Below are positions 1 to 8,204 of a stretch of DNA of 64,000 bases, piece by piece. The notes beneath the pieces are model-generated. The model made no database searches, had not been told where the DNA came from, and worked only from the letters and a program-made list of their open reading frames with translations. The stretch is taken from contig NZ_LRVM01000001.1 of assembly GCF_001571775.1 (NCBI RefSeq), forward strand, positions 186,001-250,000, given 5' to 3'. The DNA comes from Anaerotignum neopropionicum. GTDB lineage: Bacteria; Bacillota; Clostridia; Lachnospirales; Anaerotignaceae. Position 1 is the stretch's first letter. Every line of letters starts with the position of its first letter. The position numbers and the translations under genes were made by a program.

Positions 1-91
1 AAATTATGTACTTAAATAAATACAAATTATGTGAAAAAATGACCCCTGCTACACGATTTTTATGTATAAAATGCGTTCCAAAACCACAGAA

Positions 92-123
92 AAGCACCCC
101 AAGACAGGTGTCTTGGGGTGCTT
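92..123 (-). terminator. Terminator after trxA
   Basis: A perfect inverted repeat (15-base arms 92-106 and 109-123, built on CACCCCAAGACA) lies about 40 bases beyond the trxA stop. The T-run beyond it on the minus strand is short, so termination may be moderate. The fold is seen directly; the role is inferred from position. Confidence 0.7.
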
Positions 124-159
124 CCAAACAAATACCTATGAGGAGTGTATTACCTAGAA

Positions 160-477
160 TCATTTTACAATCTTATCAAGCTTCTGTTTCAAAACGCCGG
201 GAGGCGTTACCCCAACCACAGCGTCAACGGGTTTTCCATCCTTAAAAATCAACATATTGGGAACGCTCATAATTTGATACTTTTCCGCCAAATCCATTGA
301 CTCATCAATATCAACCTTAAATACCTTTGCCTTACCTTCATATTCCGCGGAGAGCTGTTCCAAAACAGGCCCCATCATTTTACAAGGGCCACACCATGTA
401 GCCGAAAAATCAACTAACACAGGAACATTACTATCAAGCACTTCTTTTTGAAATTTATCCGATTTAATTTGCAACAT
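160..477 (-). CDS. trxA: Thioredoxin
   Basis: This 105-residue cytoplasmic thiol-disulfide reductase has the usual length for a stand-alone thioredoxin. The active site WCGPCK has redox cysteines at residues 29 and 32, and the cis-proline segment SVPN follows near residue 72. An AGGAGG ribosome binding site sits 8 bases before the ATG. It appears monocistronic, with a terminator behind it and an AT-rich palindrome (577-597) about 100 bases upstream. No thioredoxin reductase is adjacent. Its likely clients here include the methionine sulfoxide reductase at 27116, but that link is only inference. Confidence 0.95.
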   Translation of the reverse strand: MLQIKSDKFQKEVLDSNVPVLVDFSATWCGPCKMMGPVLEQLSAEYEGKAKVFKVDIDESMDLAEKYQIMSVPNMLIFKDGKPVDAVVGVTPPGVLKQKLDKIVK

Positions 478-709
478 TTTTCATTCCTCCTTATTTGATT
501 TTATCCAATCCAATTTGCTTCTATTCTTTTTTTTTGAGTATAACACAGATCTCGGAAGAAATCAATAGATTTTACTAAATAATAATTATTATTATTTGGC
601 TTAATTTTTCCTTTTACTATAGGAATATTTCCAATAGAAACAGGCAATACTGAATAACGAGGATGTTATTCTCCCCCATATAATAACATTCTTTCTACTT
701 CTTCCCCTT
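478..709. other. Intergenic, AT-rich, with trxA upstream palindrome
   Basis: No convincing coding region. The notable element is a 21-base palindrome at 577-597 (AAATAATAAT, one central base, ATTATTATTT), in the right place to be an operator or UP-like element for trxA. In AT-rich DNA such palindromes also arise by chance. Confidence 0.4.
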
Positions 710-760
710 AAAAGAGGGTATTCCAAAAGACATAAAATGCCTTGCGGAATACCCTCTTTT
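710..760 (-). terminator. Terminator after the 766-1093 remnant
   Basis: Fifteen-base perfect arms (710-724 and 746-760, AAAAGAGGGTATTCC) enclose a 21-base loop and end in TTTT on both strands. It sits 6 bases beyond the stop of the decayed gene, showing that a complete transcription unit once ended here. Confidence 0.75.
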
Positions 761-765
761 CCTAT

Positions 766-1093
766 TTATTTTAGTGCTTCCAATATAAAAACATATGCCT
801 TCTCCACAGATGGCATATGGCATTTTGCCAAAGCAATGTTTTTCTGGCGGAGTGCCTGCGTAAGGGGATACAACACCTCATAAAACCACTCCATTGATAA
901 ATTTGCCGCTACGCCCCCAATAATGTATGTGTTGCGTAAAAAGCCGCCTGCTTTTCTTCCACCGCCTATGCCGCTCTAAGTATTTGCATATTCGAATCCC
1001 AAGGAAATCGAAATAAAAATTTCTCATATAAAACTTCCTTATTCAAAAACTGTTTTACACCTTTATACAGGTTTACAGCAACAAATTGCAGTT
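766..1093 (-). pseudogene. Decayed gene remnant, identity unknown
   Basis: The minus strand reads as protein-like sequence in two frames. The first part (about 1093-975) runs from LQFVAVNLYKGVKQFLN to FPWDSNMQILRAA and then hits TAG. After a shift it continues as RNTYIIGGVAANLSMEWF, ending with ILEALK and TAA at 766-768, just before a good terminator. It begins immediately after the HD-GYP stop codon. The GGVAAN segment loosely recalls the C-terminal region of ASKHA-type kinases, but I cannot assign a family. It has at least one nonsense or frameshift change and no start, so it is a relic. Confidence 0.6.
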
Positions 1094-2197
1094 TTATTTT
1101 TTTTTGCTTCCTCCATCTCTACACCCACCTTGCCTTGGATAAACCAATCCCTCTATCTCTTCGGAAAATCTACGGAATTCTTGAATTAATATGGGGTTAA
1201 AGGTTCCGCATTCCCCATTGGAAATCATTTCAATTGCCTTTTCGTGGGTATAGGGCGGTTTATAAACCCTTTCACTGGTTAACGCATCATACACATCCGC
1301 CAGGGCAACAATTTGAGCCCATAATGAAATTTCATCTCCCTTTAAGCCATCGGGATAGCCCTTGCCGTCCCATCGTTCGTGATGATGCCTGCAAATATCG
1401 TAGGCATAACGATACACAGAATTGTGATGGATGGTAGGAATCTGATCCAAAAGGTCGCAGCCGCGCACAGTATGGGTCTTCATAATTTCAAATTCCTCCG
1501 TCGTCAATTTCCCCGGCTTATTCAAAATATAATCGGGAATTGCAATTTTCCCCACGTCATGCATGATGGCAGCTGTTGCAATTTTTTCGATTTCCTGTTC
1601 ACGCAGTCCTTTGCCAAAGCTTGTTTTTTTCAAAAGAAACAGTGTTAAATCCTGAATTCTTTTTACATGCTCTCCGCTTTCACAATCACGAAACTCAATG
1701 GCAGTGGCCAATGCACTAATCATGGCATTGTTTAACTCTTGAATTTCCCTTGCCTTTTCCACCAGCTTCTTTTCCTGGAGTGAAACCTGATTGTTTAACT
1801 GATTGCGCATCATACACAGCTCAATAATGCTCTCCATGCGCTTCTTCACAATATGGGCAACAATGGGCCGTTCAATCACATCCATAACCCCTAATTCAAA
1901 GCCACGCAATGTCACTTCTTCTGAACATTCCGCCGTAATTAAAAAAATAGGGACTTTTTTTATGAAATCCCTTTCCTGCAAAGCCTCCAAAACACCAAAC
2001 CCATCCATTACCGGCATAACAATATCCAACAATACCGCAGCCAGGTTTTCGCCATGGTCATCAATAATCGCCAAGGCCTCCAAGCCGTTTTGGGCCTCCA
2101 AGACTGTATAATCCTCTTGAAAAATTTCACGAAGGATGACACGGTTTACCTCAACATCATCAACGACCAGCAGTTCTTTATTTTTATTTAGCGCCAT
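1094..2197 (-). CDS. Response regulator with HD-GYP domain (RpfG type)
   Basis: This 367-residue cytoplasmic protein has an N-terminal receiver domain (about 1-125, phospho-acceptor Asp58 in LLDIVMP), a coiled linker (about 130-160) and an HD-GYP domain (about 160-350) with HDVGK at 213-217 and the GYP triad at 280-282. HD-GYP domains of this family hydrolyse cyclic di-GMP. The conserved receiver lysine of the usual KP pair is replaced by arginine (ERP, residues 109-111), which may weaken phospho-signalling. The C-terminus ends in a basic tail (KKK). No histidine kinase lies nearby. Confidence 0.9.
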   Translation of the reverse strand: MALNKNKELLVVDDVEVNRVILREIFQEDYTVLEAQNGLEALAIIDDHGENLAAVLLDIVMPVMDGFGVLEALQERDFIKKVPIFLITAECSEEVTLRGFELGVMDVIERPIVAHIVKKRMESIIELCMMRNQLNNQVSLQEKKLVEKAREIQELNNAMISALATAIEFRDCESGEHVKRIQDLTLFLLKKTSFGKGLREQEIEKIATAAIMHDVGKIAIPDYILNKPGKLTTEEFEIMKTHTVRGCDLLDQIPTIHHNSVYRYAYDICRHHHERWDGKGYPDGLKGDEISLWAQIVALADVYDALTSERVYKPPYTHEKAIEMISNGECGTFNPILIQEFRRFSEEIEGLVYPRQGGCRDGGSKKK

Positions 2198-2323
2198 GTT
2201 CCTTCCTCCTGTAGCAAATTTTGTTTTTCAAAAACGCTCCAAAATTTGTTGACAATCTCATTTGTACAAATACAAGGAATAATGTATCTTGAAGCCTTTA
2301 AAAAAATCCCGCTTCAAGGATAT

Positions 2324-3127
2324 TTAAAACTGTTCAATATCCATAATCTCTGGATGATACCCCTGTTTTAACGCCTTTTGGCAAATTGAATAAAACATGT
2401 CTGTATAATCGCTTAAGTAAAAGGTTCTTTCCCCCGTTTTTTCCTCAAGGTTTGTTATCCCTTTTTCCTGCAAAAAAAGCTTCACCTGCTTAGCCGTTGC
2501 CTTTGCAGGATCAACCAGCTTTACATTTTCCCCCACCACCGTTCCAATGCATCGCTTCAGCAGTGGATAATGTGTACATCCTAAAACCAAGGAATCAATC
2601 CCCTTTGCCAACAGCCCCTCCAGATAGTTTTCCGCCGTCAGCCGAGCCACTTCATTTTCTGTCCAGCCCTCCTCGGCCAAGGGCACAAAAAGAGGGCATG
2701 CCTTGGAAAACACCTCCATTGTAGCCTCCTGCCTGAGGATCATTTTCTCATAAGCCCTAGACCGCACCGTCCCCGCTGTACCAATCACACCAATTTTTTT
2801 GTTTTGTGTGGTACGGAGGGCTTCCGCCACGCCTGCATCCACCACACCAAAAATAGGCACATCAAAAGCTTTATGCAGCTCCTCCAAACTGTTGGAGCTG
2901 GCTGTATTACAGGCAACAATAATTGCTTTTACTTCCTTGGTCAGTAAAAAACGTACATTTTGCTTGGAAAATTTTGTGACCGCCTCTTTTGACTTACTGC
3001 CATAGGGCAAGCGTGCCGTATCGCCAAAATAAACGATATTTTCATGAGGCATGACCTTCATGACCTGTTTTACAACCGTCAAGCCACCCACTCCTGAATC
3101 AAATATACCAATCGGTCTTTTATCCAT
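2324..3127 (-). CDS. murI: Glutamate racemase
   Basis: This 267-residue enzyme makes D-glutamate for peptidoglycan. It has the FDSGVGGLTV N-terminus and the two catalytic-cysteine motifs VACNTAS and LGCTHYPLL. It follows ddl on the same strand with an 18-base gap, so the two cell-wall genes are almost certainly co-transcribed. An imperfect hairpin (2291-2318) lies beyond the stop. The length matches the family. Confidence 0.95.
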   Translation of the reverse strand: MDKRPIGIFDSGVGGLTVVKQVMKVMPHENIVYFGDTARLPYGSKSKEAVTKFSKQNVRFLLTKEVKAIIVACNTASSNSLEELHKAFDVPIFGVVDAGVAEALRTTQNKKIGVIGTAGTVRSRAYEKMILRQEATMEVFSKACPLFVPLAEEGWTENEVARLTAENYLEGLLAKGIDSLVLGCTHYPLLKRCIGTVVGENVKLVDPAKATAKQVKLFLQEKGITNLEEKTGERTFYLSDYTDMFYSICQKALKQGYHPEIMDIEQF

Positions 3128-3145
3128 AAGGTTCCTTCTTTCTTT

Positions 3146-4219
3146 TCAGCCTCGGATTCCATTGTCACGCAAAAGCGCCAATTCAACCAAGCGATCCATC
3201 AGTTCCGCTTTCTTCAGCCCTGCTTCCTCCCACAGCATAGGATACATGCTAATGGCGGTAAAGCCGGGCATGGTGTTGATTTCGTTAAACAAAACACGCC
3301 CTGTTTCCTCTTCCATGAAAAAATCCACCCGAGCTAAGCCACTGCCGTCCACGGCCTGAAATATTTTTGCCGCAATTTTCCGTATGGTTTTCTCCTCTTC
3401 CTCCGTAATGGGGGCAGGGATCACCGTGCGAGATTCGCTGTTATTGTATTTTGCGTCATAATCATAAAATTCTGCGGCGGATAAAACCTCGCCCACACCG
3501 CTTACCAGGGGTTCTTCATTGCCAAGGACGGAGCATTCGAACTCCCTACCCGCAATAGCCTCCTCCACAATAATTTTTCTGTCATATCCAGCCGCTAGCA
3601 GCAATGCCTTTTCCAGATCAGCCTTATTCTTTGCCTTGCTAATCCCCACGGATGAGCCTGTATTGGCCGGCTTCACAAAGCAGGGAAAGCCTAATTTCTT
3701 TTCCACTCGTTCTATGAGCTTATCCATTTGGTCAAATTCATCCTTGTAAAACCAAATATATTTTGCCTGAGGAATCCCGTAATTTTTTGCAATCAGCTTT
3801 GTAAAAACCTTATCCATGGAAACGGATGAGGCTAAAACACCACAGCCAACATAAGGAATACGAGCCATTTCCAAAAGACCCTGGATTGTTCCATCCTCCC
3901 CCCATGAACCGTGGAGTGCAGGAATTACCACATCAACAGGGATCACCTTCACATGTCCGTTCACAATTTTCAAAAGAGCCTTCTGTTTTGCATCAGGGCT
4001 TAAAATTGCAGGCGTTGCATATTTTTCCCACTGCCCTGTGCTAATGTGTTCTGTTGGACCTGTATAAATAAGCCATTGCCCCTCTTTTGTAATGCCTACG
4101 GGGATGACCTGATATTTCTGACTATCCAATGCATTTAGCATGGTTGTTGCAGACATTCTGGAAACCTCATGCTCCGATGACTGCCCACCGAATAAAACGA
4201 TTACTGTTTTTCTGTTCAT
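3146..4219 (-). CDS. ddl: D-alanine--D-alanine ligase
   Basis: This ATP-grasp enzyme of 357 residues makes the D-Ala-D-Ala dipeptide of peptidoglycan precursors. It shows the LFGGQSSEHEVS start, the PALHGSWGEDGTIQGLLE loop, the ATP-binding PCFVKPANTGSSVGI stretch and the FNEINTMPGFT C-terminal catalytic segment. It is the first gene of a two-gene unit with murI. The serine/tyrosine-type omega-loop that would separate D-Ala from D-lactate specificity cannot be judged safely by eye, but the D-Ala form is the likelier call. Confidence 0.93.
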   Translation of the reverse strand: MNRKTVIVLFGGQSSEHEVSRMSATTMLNALDSQKYQVIPVGITKEGQWLIYTGPTEHISTGQWEKYATPAILSPDAKQKALLKIVNGHVKVIPVDVVIPALHGSWGEDGTIQGLLEMARIPYVGCGVLASSVSMDKVFTKLIAKNYGIPQAKYIWFYKDEFDQMDKLIERVEKKLGFPCFVKPANTGSSVGISKAKNKADLEKALLLAAGYDRKIIVEEAIAGREFECSVLGNEEPLVSGVGEVLSAAEFYDYDAKYNNSESRTVIPAPITEEEEKTIRKIAAKIFQAVDGSGLARVDFFMEEETGRVLFNEINTMPGFTAISMYPMLWEEAGLKKAELMDRLVELALLRDNGIRG

Positions 4220-4333
4220 ATAAAAACCTCTTTTCCGCTCCTAAAAGCTGAGTCCAATTAGTACCATTATATGCAATCTGTCTTTCTGTGACAATAAAAA
4301 AATAAATAAAATGTTTTTTTGTCTGAAACACCA

Positions 4334-4373
4334 TAAAAAAAAAGCGTCCCCTTGTGTTACATCAAGGGAACGC
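4334..4373 (-). terminator. Terminator after ribU
   Basis: The stem GCGTCCCCTTG / CAAGGGAACGC carries one mismatch and is followed on the minus strand by a nine-base T-run. It lies about 50 bases past the transporter stop. Confidence 0.85.
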
Positions 4374-4420
4374 CTCTTAAAATTTCTTGGAAGGGACTTA
4401 GTAATAAACGTAGCCTTCAA

Positions 4421-5005
4421 TCATGCATTTCCCTTTATCAGATGGGAAATGGATTTATACAGGAAAAATGTCATTGTACAATTAATACCTGCTTTTAATA
4501 AATTAAAGGGAATAATGATGGGAACCAACATCCCAATTACCTTTTCTAAGGGAACATTCATAAATAAAGGTGTAAAGATCATGTTCATGATAACCATGGC
4601 AACCGTCTGCACCAAAGCGCCGGCGATTAACGCAATCACCGCATTTTTTCTGGTTTTATTTCTCTTGTAAATACTGCCGGCAACAAAGGCACAGGCACCC
4701 GTTGCAAAAATATGCATTACAATGCCGATAGGGCCGCTGGCAGCACTTACGGTAATACCCTGAATCACAGAAACAACAATTGCAAGCAATAAGCCTGCCA
4801 CAGGCCCAAAGGCAAACGCACCAATCAAAATAGGAATATCCGCCGGGTCATACTCTAAAAAGGCTGCCGCGGGAATCAGTGGAAAGTGAATCACCGCCAC
4901 CAATACAACAGAAATTGCCGCTAGCATTGCCAAAGATACCATAATTCTTGTGGACATTTTTTTCTTGTCCCCCGTCATTGTTACTTTTGTAGATATATTT
5001 TCCAT
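4421..5005 (-). CDS. ribU: Riboflavin ECF transporter S component
   Basis: This 194-residue integral membrane protein has about six hydrophobic segments and the ECF S-component N-terminal region (MLAAISVVLV, then LEYDPADIPILIGAF). It captures riboflavin and works with a shared energising module encoded elsewhere. The substrate call is strong because an FMN riboswitch with its own terminator precedes the gene. It is monocistronic. Confidence 0.9.
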   Translation of the reverse strand: MENISTKVTMTGDKKKMSTRIMVSLAMLAAISVVLVAVIHFPLIPAAAFLEYDPADIPILIGAFAFGPVAGLLLAIVVSVIQGITVSAASGPIGIVMHIFATGACAFVAGSIYKRNKTRKNAVIALIAGALVQTVAMVIMNMIFTPLFMNVPLEKVIGMLVPIIIPFNLLKAGINCTMTFFLYKSISHLIKGNA

Positions 5006-5083
5006 TTACTTTCTCCTCCATTTTCCGTCTAAAATTTTCAGGCTGATCGCCAAGGTATAAAAGCGAACTTTTTCTTTTTGCAA

Positions 5084-5110
5084 AAGAAAAAGCCTGAAAA
5101 TCTTCAGGCT
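5084..5110 (-). terminator. Expression-platform terminator of the FMN riboswitch
   Basis: The 8-base stem AGCCTGAA / TTCAGGCT with a four-base loop is followed on the minus strand by a T-rich run, between the aptamer and ribU. FMN binding would favour this terminator and shut off riboflavin uptake. Confidence 0.8.
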
Positions 5111-5184
5111 AAACAAGCAAAATAAAGGCCGACGCATGCTCGCAGAAAAAAATGATTTTTCCACGAAAAAAACATCAAACTTTT

Positions 5185-5290
5185 ATTCTTCTTCCATCCA
5201 GACTATACTGTCGGTTTTGGACTTTCACCAAATCCTGCTTACGCTCGCGGACTTTACCGCCGATCGGGAATTTCACCCTGCCCTGAAGAA
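5185..5290 (-). promoter_or_regulatory. FMN riboswitch (RFN element)
   Basis: Reading the minus strand, the conserved RFN blocks appear in order: GGGCAGGGTGAAATTCCCGA, CGGCGGTAAAGTCCGCGA, GATTTGGTGAAAGTCC, then CCGACAGTATAGTCTGGATG. These match the class consensus closely and lie about 180 bases upstream of ribU. Confidence 0.95.
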
Positions 5291-5393
5291 TTTCAATATT
5301 TAATTACAGATTCATTATAAAGCCTTGTGAAACCATTGTCAACAAAAAACCACAAGTTTTTTCTGTATATTTCGCCAAATTCGTCCTAGAAAT

Positions 5394-5588
5394 TTATGGT
5401 TTCAGCTGTTTTTTCTCTGGAGAAGCGGCCTCTTTTTTGTTATCCCTGCCAGCTTTTTTTCTAATCAAGCTTATTCCCAGGTTTAAAAGAAACAAAGCCA
5501 CCAAAAAACCTAAAAGCAAAGGCAAAACCTGGGGCATTTCTTCAATTTGCCGCGCCGACCCACTTAAAAATGCAAATAATATCACCAC
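5394..5588 (-). CDS. Small single-pass membrane protein, unknown
   Basis: A 64-residue product begins at a GTG preceded by AAAGGAGG with 7-base spacing. The ATG 45 bases upstream has no ribosome binding site. The protein starts with a short hydrophobic stretch (VILFAFLSG), has a clear membrane segment (PLLLGFLVALFLLNLGISLI) and ends in a charged, lysine-rich tail. I do not recognise the family. It sits between the rpsF-ssb-rpsR operon and the FMN-regulated gene and looks independently expressed. Confidence 0.6.
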   Translation of the reverse strand: MVILFAFLSGSARQIEEMPQVLPLLLGFLVALFLLNLGISLIRKKAGRDNKKEAASPEKKQLKP

Positions 5589-5712
5589 TGACCAACCTCC
5601 TTTTTGATGCCGCTGTTGGTATTCAAATTTCAATTGCCATTAATATTCTTATATTATGTAATTTTTTGATGATTGTAAAGGATTCTTTAAAATTCAAATT
5701 TTTTTAAACAAC

Positions 5713-5739
5713 AAAAAAAGACGGAGAACCGTCTTTTTT
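5713..5739 (-). terminator. Terminator of the rpsF-ssb-rpsR operon
   Basis: A perfect stem AAAAAAGACGG / CCGTCTTTTTT with an AGAA loop lies 8 bases past the rpsR stop. Confidence 0.9.
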
Positions 5740-5746
5740 ATATTTT

Positions 5747-5977
5747 TTAGTCCTGTGTATAAGGCATCAGGCACATATGTCTTGCTCTTTTAATTCCTGT
5801 TGTCAACGCTCTTTGATGCTTTGCACAATTGCCTGTAATTCTTCTGGGAAGAATTTTGCCTCTTTCAGATATATATCTTCTCAGCTTGTTTACATCTTTA
5901 TAATCCACTGTTGCTATTTTATCAGCACAACATTGGCAAACGCGTTTTCTTCTACGACCACGTCTTTTCTGAATCAT
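5747..5977 (-). CDS. rpsR: 30S ribosomal protein S18
   Basis: This 76-residue, highly basic protein has the S18 core ([18 protein letters not shown], then [18 protein letters not shown]). It keeps four cysteines (CQCC near the N-terminus, then GNCAKH and HMC), as in zinc-binding-type S18. It is the last gene of the conserved rpsF-ssb-rpsR operon, 27 bases after ssb, with a strong terminator behind it. Confidence 0.97.
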   Translation of the reverse strand: MIQKRRGRRRKRVCQCCADKIATVDYKDVNKLRRYISERGKILPRRITGNCAKHQRALTTGIKRARHMCLMPYTQD

Positions 5978-6004
5978 GTTTAAGTCCTCCTTCTTTACTG
6001 GATT

Positions 6005-6436
6005 TTAGAAGGGCAAATCGTCATCTTCGATGCTCTCATCAATTGGGTAGAAACCATCATCACGGGCTGTTTGCTTTGGTGCGGCAGGCGTTTCGGCCTT
6101 ATGACCTTCGAAGGACGCCTTGCTTTCCGCAAAGAACTGTTCTTCAACCACAACGTCTGTGCTCCATCGTTTTTTACCCTCGTTATCGTCCCAGGAACGA
6201 ACCTGGAGTCTACCGACAACGCTAACCATTTGACCTTTTTTGAAGTATTTTTCCGCGAATTCACCTGTTTTACCAAAAGAAACACAATTGATAAAATCGG
6301 CCTCGGGCTCGCCTTGACGCTTGAAGCGGCGGTTCACCGCCAAAGTGTATCTTGCTACGGCCAAAGGTTCATTTCCCTGAGAATATCTTACCTCAGGATC
6401 TTTGGTCAATCGGCCCATTAGGATCACTTTGTTCAT
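6005..6436 (-). CDS. ssb: Single-stranded DNA-binding protein
   Basis: This 143-residue protein carries an N-terminal OB fold (MNKVILMGRLTKDPEVRY, about 1-105), a low-complexity linker and the acidic tip DDDLPF that recruits partner proteins. It lies between rpsF and rpsR, the standard Firmicutes arrangement, so it is co-expressed with ribosomal proteins. Confidence 0.97.
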   Translation of the reverse strand: MNKVILMGRLTKDPEVRYSQGNEPLAVARYTLAVNRRFKRQGEPEADFINCVSFGKTGEFAEKYFKKGQMVSVVGRLQVRSWDDNEGKKRWSTDVVVEEQFFAESKASFEGHKAETPAAPKQTARDDGFYPIDESIEDDDLPF

Positions 6437-6451
6437 AGGATTCCCTCCTTC

Positions 6452-6739
6452 TTACGCCTCTTTACGGATAATGAGATAACGCAAAACGTTTTCCATAATA
6501 CGCATACGAGATTCAATTTCTGCGGGAGCATCAGCGGGAGCTTCGAATGCTGTGAAGCTGTAGAAACCTTCGTTTACTTTTTTAATTTCGTAAGCGAGCT
6601 TTCTTTTGCCCCAATCATCAACCTTTTCGATTTTCGCACCAAATCTTTCCAAAGTAGCCTGAATTTTTGCTACTTCTTCTACTCTGCCTTCTTCGTCCAG
6701 TACGGGACTTAAAATCATAGCTAATTCGTACTTGTTCAT
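6452..6739 (-). CDS. rpsF: 30S ribosomal protein S6
   Basis: The true start is the ATG at 6739, preceded by AAAGGAGGTG; the upstream in-frame ATG would add a non-homologous extension. The 95-residue product (MNKYELAMILSPVLDEEG, ending RYLIIRKEA) has normal S6 length. It partners with S18 on the 30S platform and heads the operon. A hairpin-containing leader lies upstream. Confidence 0.96.
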   Translation of the reverse strand: MNKYELAMILSPVLDEEGRVEEVAKIQATLERFGAKIEKVDDWGKRKLAYEIKKVNEGFYSFTAFEAPADAPAEIESRMRIMENVLRYLIIRKEA

Positions 6740-6764
6740 ATATGTTACACCTCCTTTTGGACAT

Positions 6765-6825
6765 ATGGCTCTCCTTTTACGGGAGAACAAGGATTTTTTA
6801 CAGGTCGGCATAATTACCGACACTA
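6765..6825 (-). promoter_or_regulatory. rpsF leader, possible S6:S18 autoregulatory element
   Basis: Upstream of rpsF the minus strand can form GTCGG-loop-CCGAC (6804-6821) and a second weak hairpin built on TTCTCCCG / GGAGAG (about 6768-6786). rpsF leaders in many bacteria carry an S6:S18-binding fold with a conserved CCG. The resemblance is suggestive and not a full consensus match. Confidence 0.35.
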
Positions 6826-6839
6826 AAATAAAATAACAC

Positions 6840-6866
6840 AAAAGCCCTGCTTCTGCAAGGCTTTTT
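6840..6866 (-). terminator. Terminator after the 6897 membrane protein
   Basis: The hairpin AAAAGCCcTGC / GCAaGGCTTTTT lies about 30 bases past the stop of the DUF6773-like gene and separates it from the ribosomal operon. Confidence 0.7.
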
Positions 6867-6896
6867 GAAACATTTCTTATTATTTGGAAGATTTTT

Positions 6897-7337
6897 TCAA
6901 TCATCCTCAAATTCTTTTTCCAACTTTTTTATTCTGCCCTCCTCAGAACGGACAAAAACAACCCGAATCAGAAAAAATGCTACAAGGAAGGTTGCAATAT
7001 ACCAAAATGCAAATTCTTTCGTTACCTGTCTCCCACTGGTAAACCAAATGAAAAAGAATACTACCACACCCAAAATTGCCATTATAATATTTCTCTTGGG
7101 ATTCAACTGCTCCCGAAGGTTGGTCGTAAGCACCACCCCAAGCTGTCGGCTGCGCACCATTTGATAAATGGGTGCAAAAATTATAATCACATATTCCGTG
7201 ATACACTGAGATAAATCCATTTTAAAATACAGTGATTTCACAACAAAGGATATGACAACAAAAAAACACACTAACCGCATCAACTCTGCTAATATTTTGT
7301 TTTTGTTTTGTTCTACTCTTTCATCCCTAATTTTCAT
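6897..7337 (-). CDS. DUF6773-like small membrane protein
   Basis: This 146-residue protein has a charged N-terminus (KIRDERVEQNKNKI), about four hydrophobic segments and an acidic tail (KLEKEFEDD). The pattern and the linked XRE regulator fit the DUF6773 family found beside HTH regulators in Firmicutes; the function is unknown. AGGAGG stands 8 bases before the ATG. The upstream neighbour (7371-7813) is a paralogue with the same N-terminal and C-terminal layout. Family assignment is from memory of the pattern. Confidence 0.6.
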   Translation of the reverse strand: MKIRDERVEQNKNKILAELMRLVCFFVVISFVVKSLYFKMDLSQCITEYVIIIFAPIYQMVRSRQLGVVLTTNLREQLNPKRNIIMAILGVVVFFFIWFTSGRQVTKEFAFWYIATFLVAFFLIRVVFVRSEEGRIKKLEKEFEDD

Positions 7338-7370
7338 ACTAAAAACCTCCTATTTTCTTTTTTTTAAAAT

Positions 7371-7813
7371 TCAGTCATCGCTCCATTGCTCCTCAATCTT
7401 TTTCTTACGCTCTTTCTCTGCCGGGACAATAACCCCCCCAACTGCAACGGCGATAAAACCATAGACAAGCAAGGTTGCTATCCAATTAACCGCGCCATGA
7501 ATACCATCTACCCATCCTGCCAAAGCCACCCACGCAGTGGCAATAAAAACCAATGTGATGATTATTCTTTTATTGCATCTCTTATCTTCAGAAAATGCAA
7601 ACCCCATTTGCCTTGGGCGAATGTAAAAATACAAAGGCGTTAACAATATCAAAAAAAATTCTGTGCTACATTGGCTAAAGCTTAAATCAAAGATAACGAA
7701 CTTCGCTATAATTGAAATTAAGCAGAAATAATAAATTCCTATAAACCACTCTGTTGCAATTTTTTTTTCGCGTTTTCCAGACGTTCATCATCAAATTTTC
7801 TTTGCGCTAACAT
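7371..7813 (-). pseudogene. Frameshifted paralogue of the DUF6773-like membrane protein
   Basis: An ATG at 7813 with a good AGGAGG starts MLAQRKFDDERLENAKKK and then runs into TAG after a run of nine A (7760-7768, T on the plus strand). Shifting frame at that run restores IATEWFIGIYYFCLIS and continues without interruption through membrane segments to the acidic end KIEEQWSDD. The restored protein has about 147 residues and parallels its downstream neighbour. It is either a pseudogene, a sequencing error, or a gene expressed by polymerase slippage on A9; restoring the frame needs one extra A (or two fewer). Confidence 0.75.
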
Positions 7814-7830
7814 AATATAACCTCCTATTT

Positions 7831-8031
7831 TTAATTTTCTGCTTCCCAAAAAAGTTCATCCAACGTTTTCCCTAACGCCTTGCAAAGGGCGATGCATAAA
7901 TTTAAGGTAGGGTTATATTTCCCCGCTTCAATCATTCCAATGGTCTGCCTTGTTACACCCACCCTTTGGGCAAGCTCATCCTGAGAAAGGTCTAAGGCCG
8001 CCCTTGCCGACTTTATCCTTAAGTTTTTCAT
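7831..8031 (-). CDS. XRE-family HTH transcriptional regulator
   Basis: This 66-residue protein is a minimal single-domain Cro/CI-type repressor: LSQDELAQRVGVTRQTIGMI is the helix-turn-helix core and LDELFWEAEN the C-terminal helix. The start at 8031 follows a GGAGG-containing site; an earlier in-frame ATG lacks one. It is the first gene of a unit with two DUF6773-like membrane proteins, which it probably controls, and is divergent from the MBL hydrolase. Confidence 0.85.
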   Translation of the reverse strand: MKNLRIKSARAALDLSQDELAQRVGVTRQTIGMIEAGKYNPTLNLCIALCKALGKTLDELFWEAEN

Positions 8032-8204
8032 ACCTCCACTTCCTTTCCGCTGCTGTACTTTAGTTATACAATATATTTTCCTATATGTCAACTATATATT
8101 GCATAAAAAATATAATATTTTACTTTTTGCAATCCAACTTGTGTTAAGTTCTCTTTCCCTATATAATATATAGATAAAAAAACAAAGGAAGAAAGGAAAA
8201 TGAG

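Noticed and set aside
5394-5633. The ATG at 5633 as the start of the small membrane protein
   Set aside because: It has no ribosome binding site, while the GTG at 5588 has AAAGGAGG at 7 bases.
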